Counted from the first letter of the stretch, positions 52,685-62,150 are shown. The stretch: 64,000 nucleotides of DNA from Brevundimonas vesicularis (GCF_027105095.1 NZ_CP114278.1:806001-870000); one strand, 5' to 3'. Numbers and translations are program-made. The notes: generated by a model not told the origin, from the letters alone.

Positions 52685-54586
52685 CTAGGCCAGTCGCCAG
52701 CGTTGAAGCTTTTCCAGCACGTCGGCGACGATCTGGTCGCGGGTGAAGCCGGTGATGTCGTGGGGGCGTTCGCCCTCGCCGGTCTGGGCGGTCAGTCGCC
52801 ATTCCAGCAGGCGACGGCCTTCGGGCGTCTCGCGCTGGATCACGGCGGGACGCGGACGCGAGCGGGCGCCCAGGCGATAGACGAAGGTGCGCTCGCCCTG
52901 TTTGACCGTCAGCCAGGCGACGCCGTCGTCACGCCCGATCTCGGACTTCGCCGCCTCGGCCTCCATGGCGGCGTGAACCGTTTCCAGCGCGGGCAGGCCG
53001 TGGCGCTCGATCTCGCTCAGAATGTCGGCGCGGCTGGCCGGGGCCAGGATGCGTTTCAGCTGCTGCGCCAGGGGCGCGCCTTCGGTCTCAAGGCTGCGAC
53101 CCGCGACGTCGGCGTTCATCTGGCGCACCAGGCCGATCGATAGCAGGATCATGATCAGGACGAAGGGCAGGGCGGCGGCCAGGGTGGCGGCCTGCAGCGC
53201 GCCCAGTCCGCCCGCCAGCAACAGGGTCGCGGCGATCAGGCCCAGCAGCAGGCACCAATAGACCCGCTGCCAGCGCGGCGTGTCATCGGCCCCTCCGGAG
53301 GCGATGGTGTCGATCACCAGAGCGCCGGAATCGGCCGATGTAATGAAGAAGACCGCCACCAGCAGGATGGCCAGACCCGAGGTGAAGGCCGCGCCCGGCA
53401 ACTGCTCCAGGAAGTAGAACAGGGCGGTCGACAGATCGGCTGAGACGGCGTTGGAAATCGCGCCCGCCGCCTGGCCCATGTCCAGGCTGATCGCCGTATT
53501 GCCGAAGACCGTCATCCACAGGAAGGTGAAGCCGGCCGGCACCAGCAGCACGTTCAGCAGGAACTCCCGCACCGTTCGTCCGCGCGAAATCCGGGCGATG
53601 AACATCCCCACGAACGGCGACCAGGCGATCCACCAGGCCCAGTAGAACAGGGTCCAGTCCGCCATCCAGGCGCGCGGCTCATAGGCGTAGAGGGTGAAGG
53701 TCCGCTCGACGAAATGGCTGAGATAGAAGCCGAAGTTCTGGACCAGGGCCTTGAACAAGAAGCCGGTCGGCCCGACCACCAGCACGAACAGCATCAGCAG
53801 CACCGCCAGCGTCAGGTTCAGCTCCGACAGACGGCGCACCCCCTTGCCGACCCCGCTCATGACCGAGGCGGTCGCCGCCGCCATGACCACGACGATCAGC
53901 CCGACCTGAACCCAGGCCGTGTTGGGAATGCCCAGCAGATAGGTCAGGCCGCTGTTCATCTGCGACACGCCGAAACCCAGAGACGTGGCGATGCCGAACG
54001 CCGTGCCCCAGATGGCGAAGATGTCGACCGCATCGCCGATCGGCCCGTTGACGCGCTTGCCCAGCAGAGGCGACAGGCCCGACCTCAGCGTCAGCGGAAG
54101 ACCCTTGCGGTGCGCGAAGAAGGCCAGGCTGAGGCCCACCAGCGCATAGATCGACCAGGCGTGCGCCCCATAGTGGAAGAAGGTGATGCCCATGGCCTGA
54201 CGCGCTGCGTCGAAGGTGCGGCCGGCGCCCTCGGGCGGATTGATATAGTGCTGGATCGGCTCGGCCACGCCGAAATACATCAGGCCGATCCCCATGCCGG
54301 CGGCGAACAGCATGGCCAGCCAGGACAGATAGGGAAAGTCCGGCTCGGCGTCGTCCGGCCCCAGCTTCAGCGCGCCCGTCGGGCCGATCGCCAGCACCAG
54401 CACCAGTCCCACGAAGGCGGCGACCGAGGCGATATAGAGCCAGCCGAAGGTGTCGATCACCCAGGCCTGAACACTCTGGAACAGGCGGTCGGATTCTCCC
54501 GGCGCGACGATGGCGACAAGCAGCAACAGCGCGATGATGGCGCTCGCGCCCCAAAACACGCGGGGGTTCATCTTCGTGGTCAGCAT
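52685..54586 (-). CDS. BCCT family transporter (BetT-like)
   Basis: This 633-residue carrier takes up choline, betaine or a similar trimethylammonium solute. It has about 12 membrane segments, the motif AAGMGIGLMYFGVAEP, and the betaine-binding helix 8 block WTLFYWAWWIAWSPFVGMFIARISRGRTVREF. A long C-terminal cytoplasmic tail (~90 residues) is typical of osmosensing BetT proteins. The ATG at 54586 is taken; the next in-frame ATG (54571) also fits. The gene is divergent from an outer-membrane receptor at 54748. Confidence 0.93.
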   Translation of the reverse strand: MLTTKMNPRVFWGASAIIALLLLVAIVAPGESDRLFQSVQAWVIDTFGWLYIASVAAFVGLVLVLAIGPTGALKLGPDDAEPDFPYLSWLAMLFAAGMGIGLMYFGVAEPIQHYINPPEGAGRTFDAARQAMGITFFHYGAHAWSIYALVGLSLAFFAHRKGLPLTLRSGLSPLLGKRVNGPIGDAVDIFAIWGTAFGIATSLGFGVSQMNSGLTYLLGIPNTAWVQVGLIVVVMAAATASVMSGVGKGVRRLSELNLTLAVLLMLFVLVVGPTGFLFKALVQNFGFYLSHFVERTFTLYAYEPRAWMADWTLFYWAWWIAWSPFVGMFIARISRGRTVREFLLNVLLVPAGFTFLWMTVFGNTAISLDMGQAAGAISNAVSADLSTALFYFLEQLPGAAFTSGLAILLVAVFFITSADSGALVIDTIASGGADDTPRWQRVYWCLLLGLIAATLLLAGGLGALQAATLAAALPFVLIMILLSIGLVRQMNADVAGRSLETEGAPLAQQLKRILAPASRADILSEIERHGLPALETVHAAMEAEAAKSEIGRDDGVAWLTVKQGERTFVYRLGARSRPRPAVIQRETPEGRRLLEWRLTAQTGEGERPHDITGFTRDQIVADVLEKLQRWRLA

Positions 54587-54747
54587 CGGGTCAAAGCGTA
54601 TGGCGAAGCTGAGGGTTCCAAAGCTTGGCCACAACCGCGCCGTCTCGATGAAGAAGATGTAACTTTGCGATTCAAAGTAACGTCGATAGTCAGGCTTATT
54701 GACGGGCGCAAACAGACGCCCGCGCACTCTTTCAGGATCGCCGGGGC

Positions 54748-57048
54748 ATGACCTCTTCCAAACTCGTTCTCATGCTGGGTGCGGCCGCCGTCGTCCTGCC
54801 TGGCGCCGCTCTGGCTCAATCCCAGAATTCGTTCCAGACCGCCTCGCAGACCCCGCCGCCGGCGGCGACGAGCCAGCCGGCCGCCCAGCCCCCGGCGACG
54901 ACGGCCCAGACGCCCGCGCCGCGTACTCAGACGGCCGAACCGGCCCAGCAACAGCAGCCCGCCAGCGTCGGCGACGTGGTCGTCAACGCCCGCGCCAATG
55001 ACGTGCGCACCTCTATCGATTCCACCAGCTACAGCCTGGCCAATGATCTTCAGGCCACGACCGGGACCCTGGCCGACGCCCTGCGCAACATCCCCTCGGT
55101 CGAGGTCGACCCCGATGGCAACGTCAGCCTGCGCGGCGATTCCAATGTCACGATCCTGATCGACGGCCGCCCGGCGACCCAGTTCAACGGCCCCAGCCGC
55201 GGCCAGATGATCCAGCAGATTCCGGCCGCGCAGTATGCCCGCATCGAAGTGATGACCAATCCGTCGGCGGCCTACAGCCCCGAGGGTTCGGGCGGCGTCA
55301 TCAACCTGATCTCCAAGCCCACCACGGTCCGCCCGACCCAGACCACCAACGGCTCGATCCGCGCCAATGTCGGCGACGGCGGCCGCTACAACATCGGCGC
55401 GAACATCGCTCATGTGAACGGCAAGACGACCCTGACGGCCGATGCCGGCATCCGTCACGATGGCTATCTGGCCGAAACCAATCGTGTGCGCGAACGTCTG
55501 GACACCGGCTCGGGCCGCTTCCTGGAGTCGCGCCAGAGCCAGGACATCGACGGCGCCTCTGACAGCGCCTACCTCCGCCTGTCCGCCCAATATGATCTGG
55601 ACGCCAAGACCCAGCTGGTCGGCGAACTGCGTCACACCGACGTCGACGCAGGCGGCGACGGCGTCACTCTGTACGAGGCCGACAATGCGGCCGGCGGCAT
55701 CGGTTCGGCCTATCGCCGCAGCGGAGACGGCCGCTTCAAGGGTCAGTTCTCGGGCGCCACGGCGCGAGTGCTGCGTCGCTTCGACGACCAGGGCCACGAA
55801 TGGACCAATGAGGTCCGCTTCGACCGCAACAACTTCAACTTCACCTCTGACAGCTTCGTCGATCAACAGATCCCGGTCGCCGCGAACTTCATCGAGGCCA
55901 CCGCCAATGAAAACCATCAGGACCAGTGGGGCGTCACCAGCGCCTATGTCCGGCCGCTGTCGGACGGCGGCAAGCTGCGCCTCGGCTATGAGCTGCAGGC
56001 CACGCTGCTGGAGCTGGACAACCGTGTCGCGCGCGGTCCGACCCAGGCGGCCCTGACGCCCGACCCGCTGGTGTCCAACCGCTTCGACGTCGACCAGGTC
56101 GTCCACGCCCTGTACGTCACCTACGAGAAGCCCTTCAGCGAGAAGCTGTCGGCCCAGTTCGGCCTGCGTCTGGAACAGGCGAACCTGGATTTGAATCAGG
56201 TCACCAGCGGCATCAAGACGTCCCAGGACTACTTCCGCGCCTATCCGACCGGCCATCTGTCCTACAAGCTGAACGACAAAAACACCGTGCGCGCCAGCTA
56301 CAGCCGTCGGATCCAGCGTCCCGGCCCGGCCGATCTGAACCCCTTCCTCACCTATGGCGACCCGCAGAACTATCGCTCGGGCAACCCGGATCTGGAGCCG
56401 CAGGAGACGGATTCGTATGAGCTCAACTGGCAGCGCCGCGTCCAGCAGACGTTCTACCAGGCGACCCTCTACTACCGCGACACCAACAAGGCCTTCACTC
56501 AGACGACCGTCGACCTGGGCAACGGCGTCTTCCTGACCCGGCCCGAGAACCTGGGCGCCAGCACCTCGACCGGGCTTGAGCTGGTCGCCAACGGCCCGCT
56601 GCTGCCGACCCTGCGCTACAGCGCCAGCCTGAACGTCTACCGTCAGGAGATCGACGCCGCCGGCATCGTCGGCGCCCAGGATCGCTCGGGCGACGCCGTC
56701 TCGGGGCGCCTGTCGCTGAACTGGCAGCCGACGCCCAAGGACTTCGTCCAGATATCCGGCGTCTGGAGCGGCGATCAACTGCTGGCCCAAGGGGTGCGCG
56801 AGCAGTCGACCCTGGTCAACCTGGGCTATCGCCGCAAGCTAAACGACGCCTGGTCGATGCAGATGACAGTGCGCGACCTGTTCGACGACTTCGGCTCGAC
56901 CACCACCCTGACGACCCCGACCTTCCGCGACCGTTCCGAGCAGACCTTCGGCGGGCGTGCGGCCTATATCGGCCTGACCTGGAACTTCGGCGGCGGGCAG
57001 CGTCGCCCCGAACAGTTCGACTTCCAGGGTCCGACGACCGGCGGCTGA
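54748..57048 (+). CDS. TonB-dependent-receptor-like outer-membrane beta-barrel protein
   Basis: This 766-residue protein has a signal peptide (cleavage near GAALAQ), a disordered Pro/Gln/Ala-rich N-terminal extension (about 25-72), then VGDVVVNARANDVR and a plug-like domain (LADALRNIPSVEVDPDGNVSLRG, ILIDGRPATQF). The rest forms a barrel, including NPDLEPQETDSYELNW, typical of outer-membrane barrel family 3. Ligand unknown. The last residues (GPTTGG) extend past the expected aromatic C-terminus, which is unusual for a barrel. Confidence 0.88.
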   Translation: MTSSKLVLMLGAAAVVLPGAALAQSQNSFQTASQTPPPAATSQPAAQPPATTAQTPAPRTQTAEPAQQQQPASVGDVVVNARANDVRTSIDSTSYSLANDLQATTGTLADALRNIPSVEVDPDGNVSLRGDSNVTILIDGRPATQFNGPSRGQMIQQIPAAQYARIEVMTNPSAAYSPEGSGGVINLISKPTTVRPTQTTNGSIRANVGDGGRYNIGANIAHVNGKTTLTADAGIRHDGYLAETNRVRERLDTGSGRFLESRQSQDIDGASDSAYLRLSAQYDLDAKTQLVGELRHTDVDAGGDGVTLYEADNAAGGIGSAYRRSGDGRFKGQFSGATARVLRRFDDQGHEWTNEVRFDRNNFNFTSDSFVDQQIPVAANFIEATANENHQDQWGVTSAYVRPLSDGGKLRLGYELQATLLELDNRVARGPTQAALTPDPLVSNRFDVDQVVHALYVTYEKPFSEKLSAQFGLRLEQANLDLNQVTSGIKTSQDYFRAYPTGHLSYKLNDKNTVRASYSRRIQRPGPADLNPFLTYGDPQNYRSGNPDLEPQETDSYELNWQRRVQQTFYQATLYYRDTNKAFTQTTVDLGNGVFLTRPENLGASTSTGLELVANGPLLPTLRYSASLNVYRQEIDAAGIVGAQDRSGDAVSGRLSLNWQPTPKDFVQISGVWSGDQLLAQGVREQSTLVNLGYRRKLNDAWSMQMTVRDLFDDFGSTTTLTTPTFRDRSEQTFGGRAAYIGLTWNFGGGQRRPEQFDFQGPTTGG

Positions 57049-57079
57049 CAAGGCGTCGACCGGCTTGTGAGGCGCGGGC

Positions 57080-57721
57080 TCAGGTCCGCGTCTCCCAGGC
57101 CAGCCAGGCGGCGACCACGATCAGGCCGCCGGCCATCACCGCGCGCAGGGCGCGACCCTGCATCCGGGGCGCCAGCCGCGCCGCGCCCGCGCCGCCGATC
57201 ACGATCAAACTGTGCACCAGGACGGCGACCGCCAGATGCATGCTACCCAGCGTCAGGGCTTGGCTCAGCGGCGCGCCGTGGTCGGGCCGCATGAAGGTCG
57301 GCAGCAGGGCCACATAGAAGACCGCGGCCTTGGGGTTCAGCAGATTGCCCATCAGACCGCGCACGAACAGGCCGCGCAGCGAGCGCGCGTCCGGCGTCGG
57401 CGCCGCCTCGATCGTCGGCGCGCGCCAGGCCTCCCACGCCAGCCACAGCAGAAACAGCACGCCCGCCCAACGCAGGCCTTGATACAGCGGCGGCCAGACG
57501 GAAAAGACCTCCGTCAGCCCATAGGCGGCCGCCAGCATCCACACCGCCAGCCCCAGGGTCACCCCCGCCACCGCCGCGAAACCGGCCAGCCGTCCCCGCG
57601 CCAGGGCGACCAGCGCCAGCCAGCCCATGTTCGGCCCCGGCGTTAGCTCGATCAGCGCCACGGCGATCAGAAAGGGGCCGACGACGGCCGGATCGACGGG
57701 CCAGGCGGAATGGGCGATCAC
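57080..57721 (-). CDS. LysE family amino-acid exporter
   Basis: This 213-residue membrane protein has six predicted helices, the LysE/RhtB signature ELTPGPNMGWLALVALARGR in the first third, and a conserved NLLNPKAAVFYVALLPTF block. It exports amino acids or analogues. The substrate is not predictable. It ends 31 bp from the stop of the converging outer-membrane receptor. Confidence 0.9.
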   Translation of the reverse strand: MIAHSAWPVDPAVVGPFLIAVALIELTPGPNMGWLALVALARGRLAGFAAVAGVTLGLAVWMLAAAYGLTEVFSVWPPLYQGLRWAGVLFLLWLAWEAWRAPTIEAAPTPDARSLRGLFVRGLMGNLLNPKAAVFYVALLPTFMRPDHGAPLSQALTLGSMHLAVAVLVHSLIVIGGAGAARLAPRMQGRALRAVMAGGLIVVAAWLAWETRT

Positions 57722-57799
57722 GAGGCGCTCCTGTTCGCCAGAGCCTAGTCGCGCGGCGGCGAAACGGACAGCCCCGAAAGCCGCCCAGCTGACCCCTTG

Positions 57800-57817
57800 T
57801 GTGACCCGATCGTCACA
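57800..57817. promoter_or_regulatory. Inverted repeat upstream of clpB
   Basis: TGTGAC-N6-GTCACA is a perfect symmetric site 78 bp before clpB, overlapping a CTTG (57796-57799) that could be part of a heat-shock-type -35. No well-placed -10 was found. Spacing differs from the CRP consensus by 2 nt. A regulator site is possible, unproven. Confidence 0.35.
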
Positions 57818-57894
57818 CCCACCTCGATCTCAACGGCGCGCTGCTCAGCAGAGGGTGCGCTGAAATCCATCCGCCTCCCGAGGGGACTGAAACC

Positions 57895-60483
57895 ATGAAT
57901 CTCGAACTCTATTCCGACCGCGCCAAACAGGCCGTCCAGTCGGCCCAGTCGCTAGCCCTGGCCCGCCGTCACCAGCAGTTCGCGCCCGAGCATCTGCTCA
58001 AGGTGCTGCTGGAGGAACGCGACGGCCTGGCGCGCAATCTCATCACCGCCGCCGGCGGCGACGCCCGCCGCGCCGAGGCCGATGTCGAAACCGCGCTGAA
58101 GAAGCGCGCCCAGGTCACCGGCGGCTCGGGCCAGCTCTATCTGGACGGCGACACCGCCCGCGTCTTCGCCGCCGCCGAGGCGGCCTCCAAGACCGCCGGC
58201 GACGCCTTCGTCACCACCGAGCGGCTGCTCGCCGCGCTCGCCAGGGAAGGCGGGGTCGCCGCCGAGGTGCTGAAGGCTTCGGGCGTCACGGCCGACAAGC
58301 TGGAGACCGCCATCGCCGAGGTGCGCAAGGGCAAGACCGCCGATTCCGCCGGCGCCGAGGACGGCTACGACGCCCTGAAACGCTACGCCCGCGACCTGAC
58401 CCTGGCCGCCCGCGACGGCAAGATCGACCCGGTCATCGGCCGCGACGAAGAAATTCGCCGCACCATCCAGGTCCTGGCCCGCCGCACCAAGAACAACCCC
58501 GTCCTGATCGGCGAACCCGGCGTCGGCAAGACCGCCATCGTCGAGGGGCTGGCACTGCGCATCGTCAACGGCGACGTGCCTGAATCCCTGCGCGACAAGA
58601 CCGTCATGGCGCTGGACATGGGCTCCCTGATCGCCGGCGCGAAATATCGCGGCGAGTTCGAGGAGCGTCTGAAATCCGTCCTGTCCGAGGTCTCTGCGGC
58701 CGAGGGCGGCATCATCCTGTTCATCGACGAAATGCACACCCTGGTCGGCGCCGGAAAGGGCGACGGCGCCATGGACGCGTCCAACCTGCTGAAGCCCGCG
58801 CTGGCGCGCGGCGAGCTGCATTGCGTCGGCGCCACCACCTTGGATGAATACAGAAAGCACGTCGAAAAGGACGCCGCCCTGGCCCGCCGCTTCCAGCCGG
58901 TCATGGTCGAGGAGCCGACGGTGGAGGACACCGTCTCCATTCTGCGCGGCCTGAAAGAGAAGTACGAGGTCCACCACGGCGTGCGCATTTCCGACAGCGC
59001 GATTGTGGCCGCCGCCACCCTGTCGAACCGCTACATCACCGACCGTTTCCTGCCGGACAAGGCCATCGACCTGATCGACGAGGCCGCCAGCCGCGTGCGC
59101 ATGGCCGTGGACTCCAAGCCCGAGGCCCTGGACGAGATCGACCGCCGCCTGGTCCAGCTCAAGATCGAACGCGAGGCCCTGAAGAAGGAAACCGACCACG
59201 CCTCTCAACACCGTCTGGAAAAGCTGGAGGACGAGATCGCCGATCTGGAAGGCCAGTCCGACGACCTGACCGCCCAGTGGAAGGCCGAAAAGGACAAGGT
59301 GGGCCAGGGCGCCCAGCTGCGCGAAACCCTGGACCGCCTGCGTCTGGAACTCGCCAACGCCCAGCGCGCCGGCGACCTGGGCCGCGCGTCAGAGATCGCC
59401 TACGGCCAGATCCCCCAGATCGAGAAGCAGCTCGAAGAAGCCGAGGCCAACGAGACCAGCGGCAAGGGCCCCCTGACGCCCGAGGTCGTCGACGCCGAAC
59501 AGATCGCCGCCGTCGTCAGCCGCTGGACCGGCGTGCCCGTCGACAAGATGCTGGAGGGCGAACGCGAGAAACTGCTCCAGATGGAGACCGCCCTCGGCGG
59601 CCGCGTGGTGGGTCAGGACGAGGCGCTGGCCGCCGTCTCCGACGCCGTGCGCCGCGCCCGCGCCGGCCTGAACGACCCCAACCGTCCGCTGGGCAGCTTC
59701 CTGTTCCTGGGCCCGACCGGCGTGGGCAAGACCGAACTGACCAAGGCGCTGGCCGACTTCCTGTTTGACGACGAGGCGGCCATCACCCGCCTGGACATGT
59801 CGGAATATATGGAGAAACACAGCGTCAGCCGCCTGATCGGTGCCCCTCCCGGCTATGTCGGCTATGACGAGGGCGGCGCCCTGACCGAGGCCGTGCGCCG
59901 TCGGCCCTATCAGGTCGTCCTGTTCGACGAGGTCGAAAAGGCCCACCCCGACGTCTTCAACGTGCTGTTGCAAGTGCTGGACGACGGCCGCCTGACGGAC
60001 GGCCAGGGGCGCACCATCGATTTCAGGAACACCCTGATCATCATGACCTCCAACCTGGGCAGCCAGTATCTGGCCGATCAGGGCGAGGGCGACGATGTCG
60101 AGGCCGTGCGCCCCTTCGTCATGGACGCCGTCCGCGCCCACTTCCGGCCCGAGTTCCTGAACCGGATCGACGAGATCATCCTGTTCCACCGCCTGGGCCG
60201 CGACCAGATGGGCGGCATCGTCCGCATCCAGCTGTCACGCTTCGAGAAGCTGCTCGCCGACCGCCGCCTGACCCTGGACCTGGACGACAGCGCCCTGGCC
60301 TGGCTCGCCGACCGCGGCTACGACCCCGCCTATGGCGCACGACCCCTGAAGCGCGTCATCCAGAAGGACCTTGTCGACCCGATCGCGCGCAAGTTGCTGG
60401 CCGGCGAGATCGAGGACGGCGGCGTGATCGCCGTCACCGCCGGCGAGGGCGGGTTGGAGATCGGGAAGATGCGGGTGCATTGA
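57895..60483 (+). CDS. clpB: ATP-dependent chaperone ClpB
   Basis: This disaggregase works with DnaK to rescue heat-aggregated proteins. The 862-residue protein contains the Clp N-domain, AAA-1 Walker A GEPGVGKT (206-213) with Walker [10 protein letters not shown], the long coiled-coil middle domain (about 405-520) that separates ClpB from ClpA/ClpC, AAA-2 Walker A GPTGVGKT (606-613) and the C-terminal sensor-2 block [11 protein letters not shown]. Length and domain order are standard. Heat-shock control is expected by family. A perfect hairpin follows the stop. Confidence 0.98.
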   Translation: MNLELYSDRAKQAVQSAQSLALARRHQQFAPEHLLKVLLEERDGLARNLITAAGGDARRAEADVETALKKRAQVTGGSGQLYLDGDTARVFAAAEAASKTAGDAFVTTERLLAALAREGGVAAEVLKASGVTADKLETAIAEVRKGKTADSAGAEDGYDALKRYARDLTLAARDGKIDPVIGRDEEIRRTIQVLARRTKNNPVLIGEPGVGKTAIVEGLALRIVNGDVPESLRDKTVMALDMGSLIAGAKYRGEFEERLKSVLSEVSAAEGGIILFIDEMHTLVGAGKGDGAMDASNLLKPALARGELHCVGATTLDEYRKHVEKDAALARRFQPVMVEEPTVEDTVSILRGLKEKYEVHHGVRISDSAIVAAATLSNRYITDRFLPDKAIDLIDEAASRVRMAVDSKPEALDEIDRRLVQLKIEREALKKETDHASQHRLEKLEDEIADLEGQSDDLTAQWKAEKDKVGQGAQLRETLDRLRLELANAQRAGDLGRASEIAYGQIPQIEKQLEEAEANETSGKGPLTPEVVDAEQIAAVVSRWTGVPVDKMLEGEREKLLQMETALGGRVVGQDEALAAVSDAVRRARAGLNDPNRPLGSFLFLGPTGVGKTELTKALADFLFDDEAAITRLDMSEYMEKHSVSRLIGAPPGYVGYDEGGALTEAVRRRPYQVVLFDEVEKAHPDVFNVLLQVLDDGRLTDGQGRTIDFRNTLIIMTSNLGSQYLADQGEGDDVEAVRPFVMDAVRAHFRPEFLNRIDEIILFHRLGRDQMGGIVRIQLSRFEKLLADRRLTLDLDDSALAWLADRGYDPAYGARPLKRVIQKDLVDPIARKLLAGEIEDGGVIAVTAGEGGLEIGKMRVH

Positions 60484-60488
60484 GAAAT

Positions 60489-60512
60489 GGTCCGGGAACT
60501 TGTTCCCGGACC
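60489..60512. terminator. Perfect hairpin after clpB
   Basis: An 11-bp stem GGTCCGGGAAC/GTTCCCGGACC with a 2-nt loop begins 6 nt after the clpB stop. There is no T-tract. It separates clpB from the converging minus-strand small gene at 60528. Confidence 0.65.
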
Positions 60513-60527
60513 TAGCGTGTTGTCACG

Positions 60528-60731
60528 TCACGACGTGTGACAGGCGTTGCAGCAGTAGTAGCAACCGTTGGACTGCCAATAGATTGTTTTGGCTTTTCGA
60601 ACGGCTTCTCCGCACGAAGTGTAGTCACCCAGATAAGTCCGATTCCAATCCTCGGGTCCTTGCGTGCAGCTATAGGTGTGCACTTCGTGATCGCCGTTCG
60701 ACTGAGCATTTTGATTGACGTAGTAGCGCAT
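60528..60731 (-). CDS. Small Cys/His-rich protein (NGDHEVH family)
   Basis: This 67-residue protein (MRYYVNQNAQSNGDHEVHTY...) has Cys at five positions, including GCYYCCNACH near the C-terminus, plus HEVH, a pattern suited to metal binding or disulfides. I recognise this as one of the recurring small families whose members share YVN-x-NAQ-x-NGDHEVH and CYYC-x2-CH, but no function is known to me. GGAAAG precedes the ATG. A strong terminator lies just upstream of it on the minus strand, so it has its own promoter. Confidence 0.82.
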   Translation of the reverse strand: MRYYVNQNAQSNGDHEVHTYSCTQGPEDWNRTYLGDYTSCGEAVRKAKTIYWQSNGCYYCCNACHTS

Positions 60732-60754
60732 TGTTTCTTTCCAAAGCTGTCATG

Positions 60755-60782
60755 AAAAAGCGGGCGGCCGAGGCCGCCCGCT
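60755..60782 (-). terminator. Intrinsic terminator on the minus strand
   Basis: A perfect 11-bp inverted repeat AGCGGGCGGCC/GGCCGCCCGCT with a 2-nt centre lies at 60759-60782, and on the minus strand it is followed directly by CTTTTTC. It ends the upstream small-gene transcript 5 nt after the 43-residue ORF. Confidence 0.87.
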
Positions 60783-60787
60783 GAGTG

Positions 60788-60919
60788 TCACCGCCAGCCT
60801 GGGACTGGGAAGGTCGGGCGATCCGGACGGGTCGGCCGTTGCGGTGGTTGCGGATACGAAGGCCGATCAGGGAACGTCGGACGTTCCGGGATGGAAGGCC
60901 GTTGTGGGAAGGTCACCAT
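60788..60919 (-). CDS. 43-residue proline-rich small protein
   Basis: On the minus strand an ORF starts ATGGTGACC at 60919 with AAGGA 9 nt upstream and ends TGA at 60788. The product (MVTFPQRPSIPERPTFPDRP...) repeats the pattern R-P-(T/S)-(F/Y)-P and ends GWR. It begins 13 nt after the stop of the 59-residue gene and its stop lies just before a strong terminator. This position and the repeated, non-random codons favour a real gene, but no homologue is recalled. Confidence 0.55.
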   Translation of the reverse strand: MVTFPQRPSIPERPTFPDRPSYPQPPQRPTRPDRPTFPVPGWR

Positions 60920-60932
60920 TGCAAGCGTTCCT

Positions 60933-61112
60933 TCAACGAGTGCTGTTGGGCGTGCGATGGGTCGGCTTCCACGTCGAACCCGGCGAAGACGTCGGGGGAA
61001 GACGGTGGTTATCCGGTACGGTCACGTAGTTCGGCTTAGCGCCGCCTCGCGGCCCCACTTCTTGGAAAATGCCGCCATTGCGGCCGGTGTTTGATCCGGG
61101 TTTTCCGGTCAT
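60933..61112 (-). CDS. Small GRNGGIFQEVGPRGG-type protein
   Basis: This 59-residue protein (MTGKPGSNTGRNGGIFQEVG...) belongs to a recurrent bacterial small-protein family with the motif G-R-x-G-G-I-F-Q-E-V-G-P-R-G-G followed by VPDNxxLPPT and a C-terminal TPxSxR. No activity is known to me. GGAGAA 5 nt upstream of the ATG at 61112 sets the start. It is the first gene of a small-protein cluster with the 43-residue and 67-residue genes downstream. Confidence 0.82.
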   Translation of the reverse strand: MTGKPGSNTGRNGGIFQEVGPRGGAKPNYVTVPDNHRLPPTSSPGSTWKPTHRTPNSTR

Positions 61113-61581
61113 CGTTATTCTCCTTGGAATCACAGGATTCACAGGTTTTCGATGACGCTGTGGACAACCAGTATTGTCGTGCTAGGCACGGCATGTGCAC
61201 TGATTCGCACAGCGTCGTTCAGGCGCTTACGGAGAGGGGCAACGGGTACTCGGCCTGAGAACTTTGTTCCCCGCGTTCCTCTCCACACTCTCTCACCAAG
61301 CCGCTCATGCTGGCTGGTTTCGAGATCATCTTTAAAAAATCCTCTGCTCGGCCCTCCTCCAGAATCGCCAATCGTTTCTCGGCGATTAACGCTACGCAGC
61401 CATTATCACTCCCGTCTAGGAGTGCTAGAGCATTTATCCACAAAATATTGGGGCTGCCCCAACATATAGCGTTTTAAGGCTCCGCGACGCACCTCATGTA
61501 TGGACAGTTTTGGGAGGAGGTGGAGTCGAAAAAAGAACAAAGCAGGGTCAACTGCGCTGTTGGACCACCTCACGCTACTTT
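61113..61581. other. AT-richer gap with a possible orphan ORF
   Basis: This 469-bp stretch is visibly AT-richer than the rest of the window. A possible minus-strand ORF at 61219-61443 (74 residues, MWINALALLDGSDNG...) has no recognised family or strong ribosome site, and I do not call it a gene. Just upstream lies a near-perfect palindrome, TTGGGGC-T-GCCCCAA (61448-61462), inside ATA...TAT. A 105-codon plus-strand frame at 61152 looks random. Confidence 0.5.
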
Positions 61582-61750
61582 CGTCATCCTCCGGCAAGCC
61601 GCGTCTTCGCGGCGCAGACCGGGGGACCCAGCGGCGCCGTCAGGCGAAATCTATCCGCCGCACGATGCGGGAAGACCTGGTCCGCGACAGTTTCGCGCTC
61701 ACGCGCGCCGCTGGGTCCCCCGGTTCCGCTGCGCGGCCCGGAGGATGACG
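61582..61750. repeat. CGTCATCC palindromic repeat, copy A (upstream of GIY-YIG gene)
   Basis: Its ends CGTCATCCTCCGG and CGGAGGATGACG are inverted. The inner arms CCGGGGGACCCAGCGGCG and CGCCGCTGGGTCCCCCGG pair perfectly. The left half (70 bp) is nearly identical to the reverse complement of the right half of copy B, so the two copies face opposite ways. It ends 57 bp before the GIY-YIG start, and an extra GGATGACGAAAG lies in between. Confidence 0.9.
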
Positions 61751-61807
61751 AAAGGAGAGAGCGGCGTGCTGGATGACGAAAGAGGGCGTATGGCATAGGT
61801 TGTGCGG

Positions 61808-62146
61808 ATGCCGACGCATCGGACGTTCATCGCGACCTACATCATGGCCAGCGGGCGCAACGGCACGCTCTATACCGGCATGACGGCGAACCTGGAGGCG
61901 CGGGTCTGGAAGCATCGCAACGGCGTGTTCGACGGCTTCTCAACCGCGCATGGATGCACGCGGTTGGTCTGGTTCGAGCGGCACGCCTGGGTGGTCGAGG
62001 CCATCGCGCGCGAGAAGCGGATCAAGAAGTGGCTGCGGGACTGGAAGCTGAAGCTAATCGAGGCGGAGAACCCGGAATGGCGGGATCTGGCCGAGGACTG
62101 GTTTCCGGTGAGCGATCCGAACTGGCGACCACCGGTGGAAGATTAG
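61808..62146 (+). CDS. GIY-YIG nuclease superfamily protein, single domain
   Basis: This 112-residue protein is a stand-alone GIY-YIG domain: TYIMASGRNGTLYTGMT holds the two-strand motif (Y-I-M ... Y-T-G), then ARVWKHRNG with the catalytic-type Arg, and EAIAREKRIKKWLRDWKLKLIE, with the Glu that would bind metal. This matches the YhbQ/UPF0213-like small group, whose cellular substrate is unknown. The ATG at 61808 is used; a GTG two codons earlier is possible. The gene is tightly bracketed by two inverted palindromic repeats. Confidence 0.9.
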   Translation: MPTHRTFIATYIMASGRNGTLYTGMTANLEARVWKHRNGVFDGFSTAHGCTRLVWFERHAWVVEAIAREKRIKKWLRDWKLKLIEAENPEWRDLAEDWFPVSDPNWRPPVED

Positions 62147-62150
62147 CTTT

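Noticed and set aside
54580..56790. A 736-codon minus-strand frame opposite the outer-membrane receptor
   Set aside because: Antisense shadow, rich in Gly, Val, Ala and Arg, and it runs into the BCCT gene start.
57800..57817. CRP binding site upstream of clpB
   Set aside because: The half-sites TGTGA and TCACA are 8 bp apart instead of 6, so it is listed only as an inverted repeat of unknown use.
61152..61469. A 105-codon plus-strand frame in the AT-richer gap
   Set aside because: Composition looks random, with many Ser/Arg/Leu and no motif; it overlaps the better but still unproven minus-strand frame.
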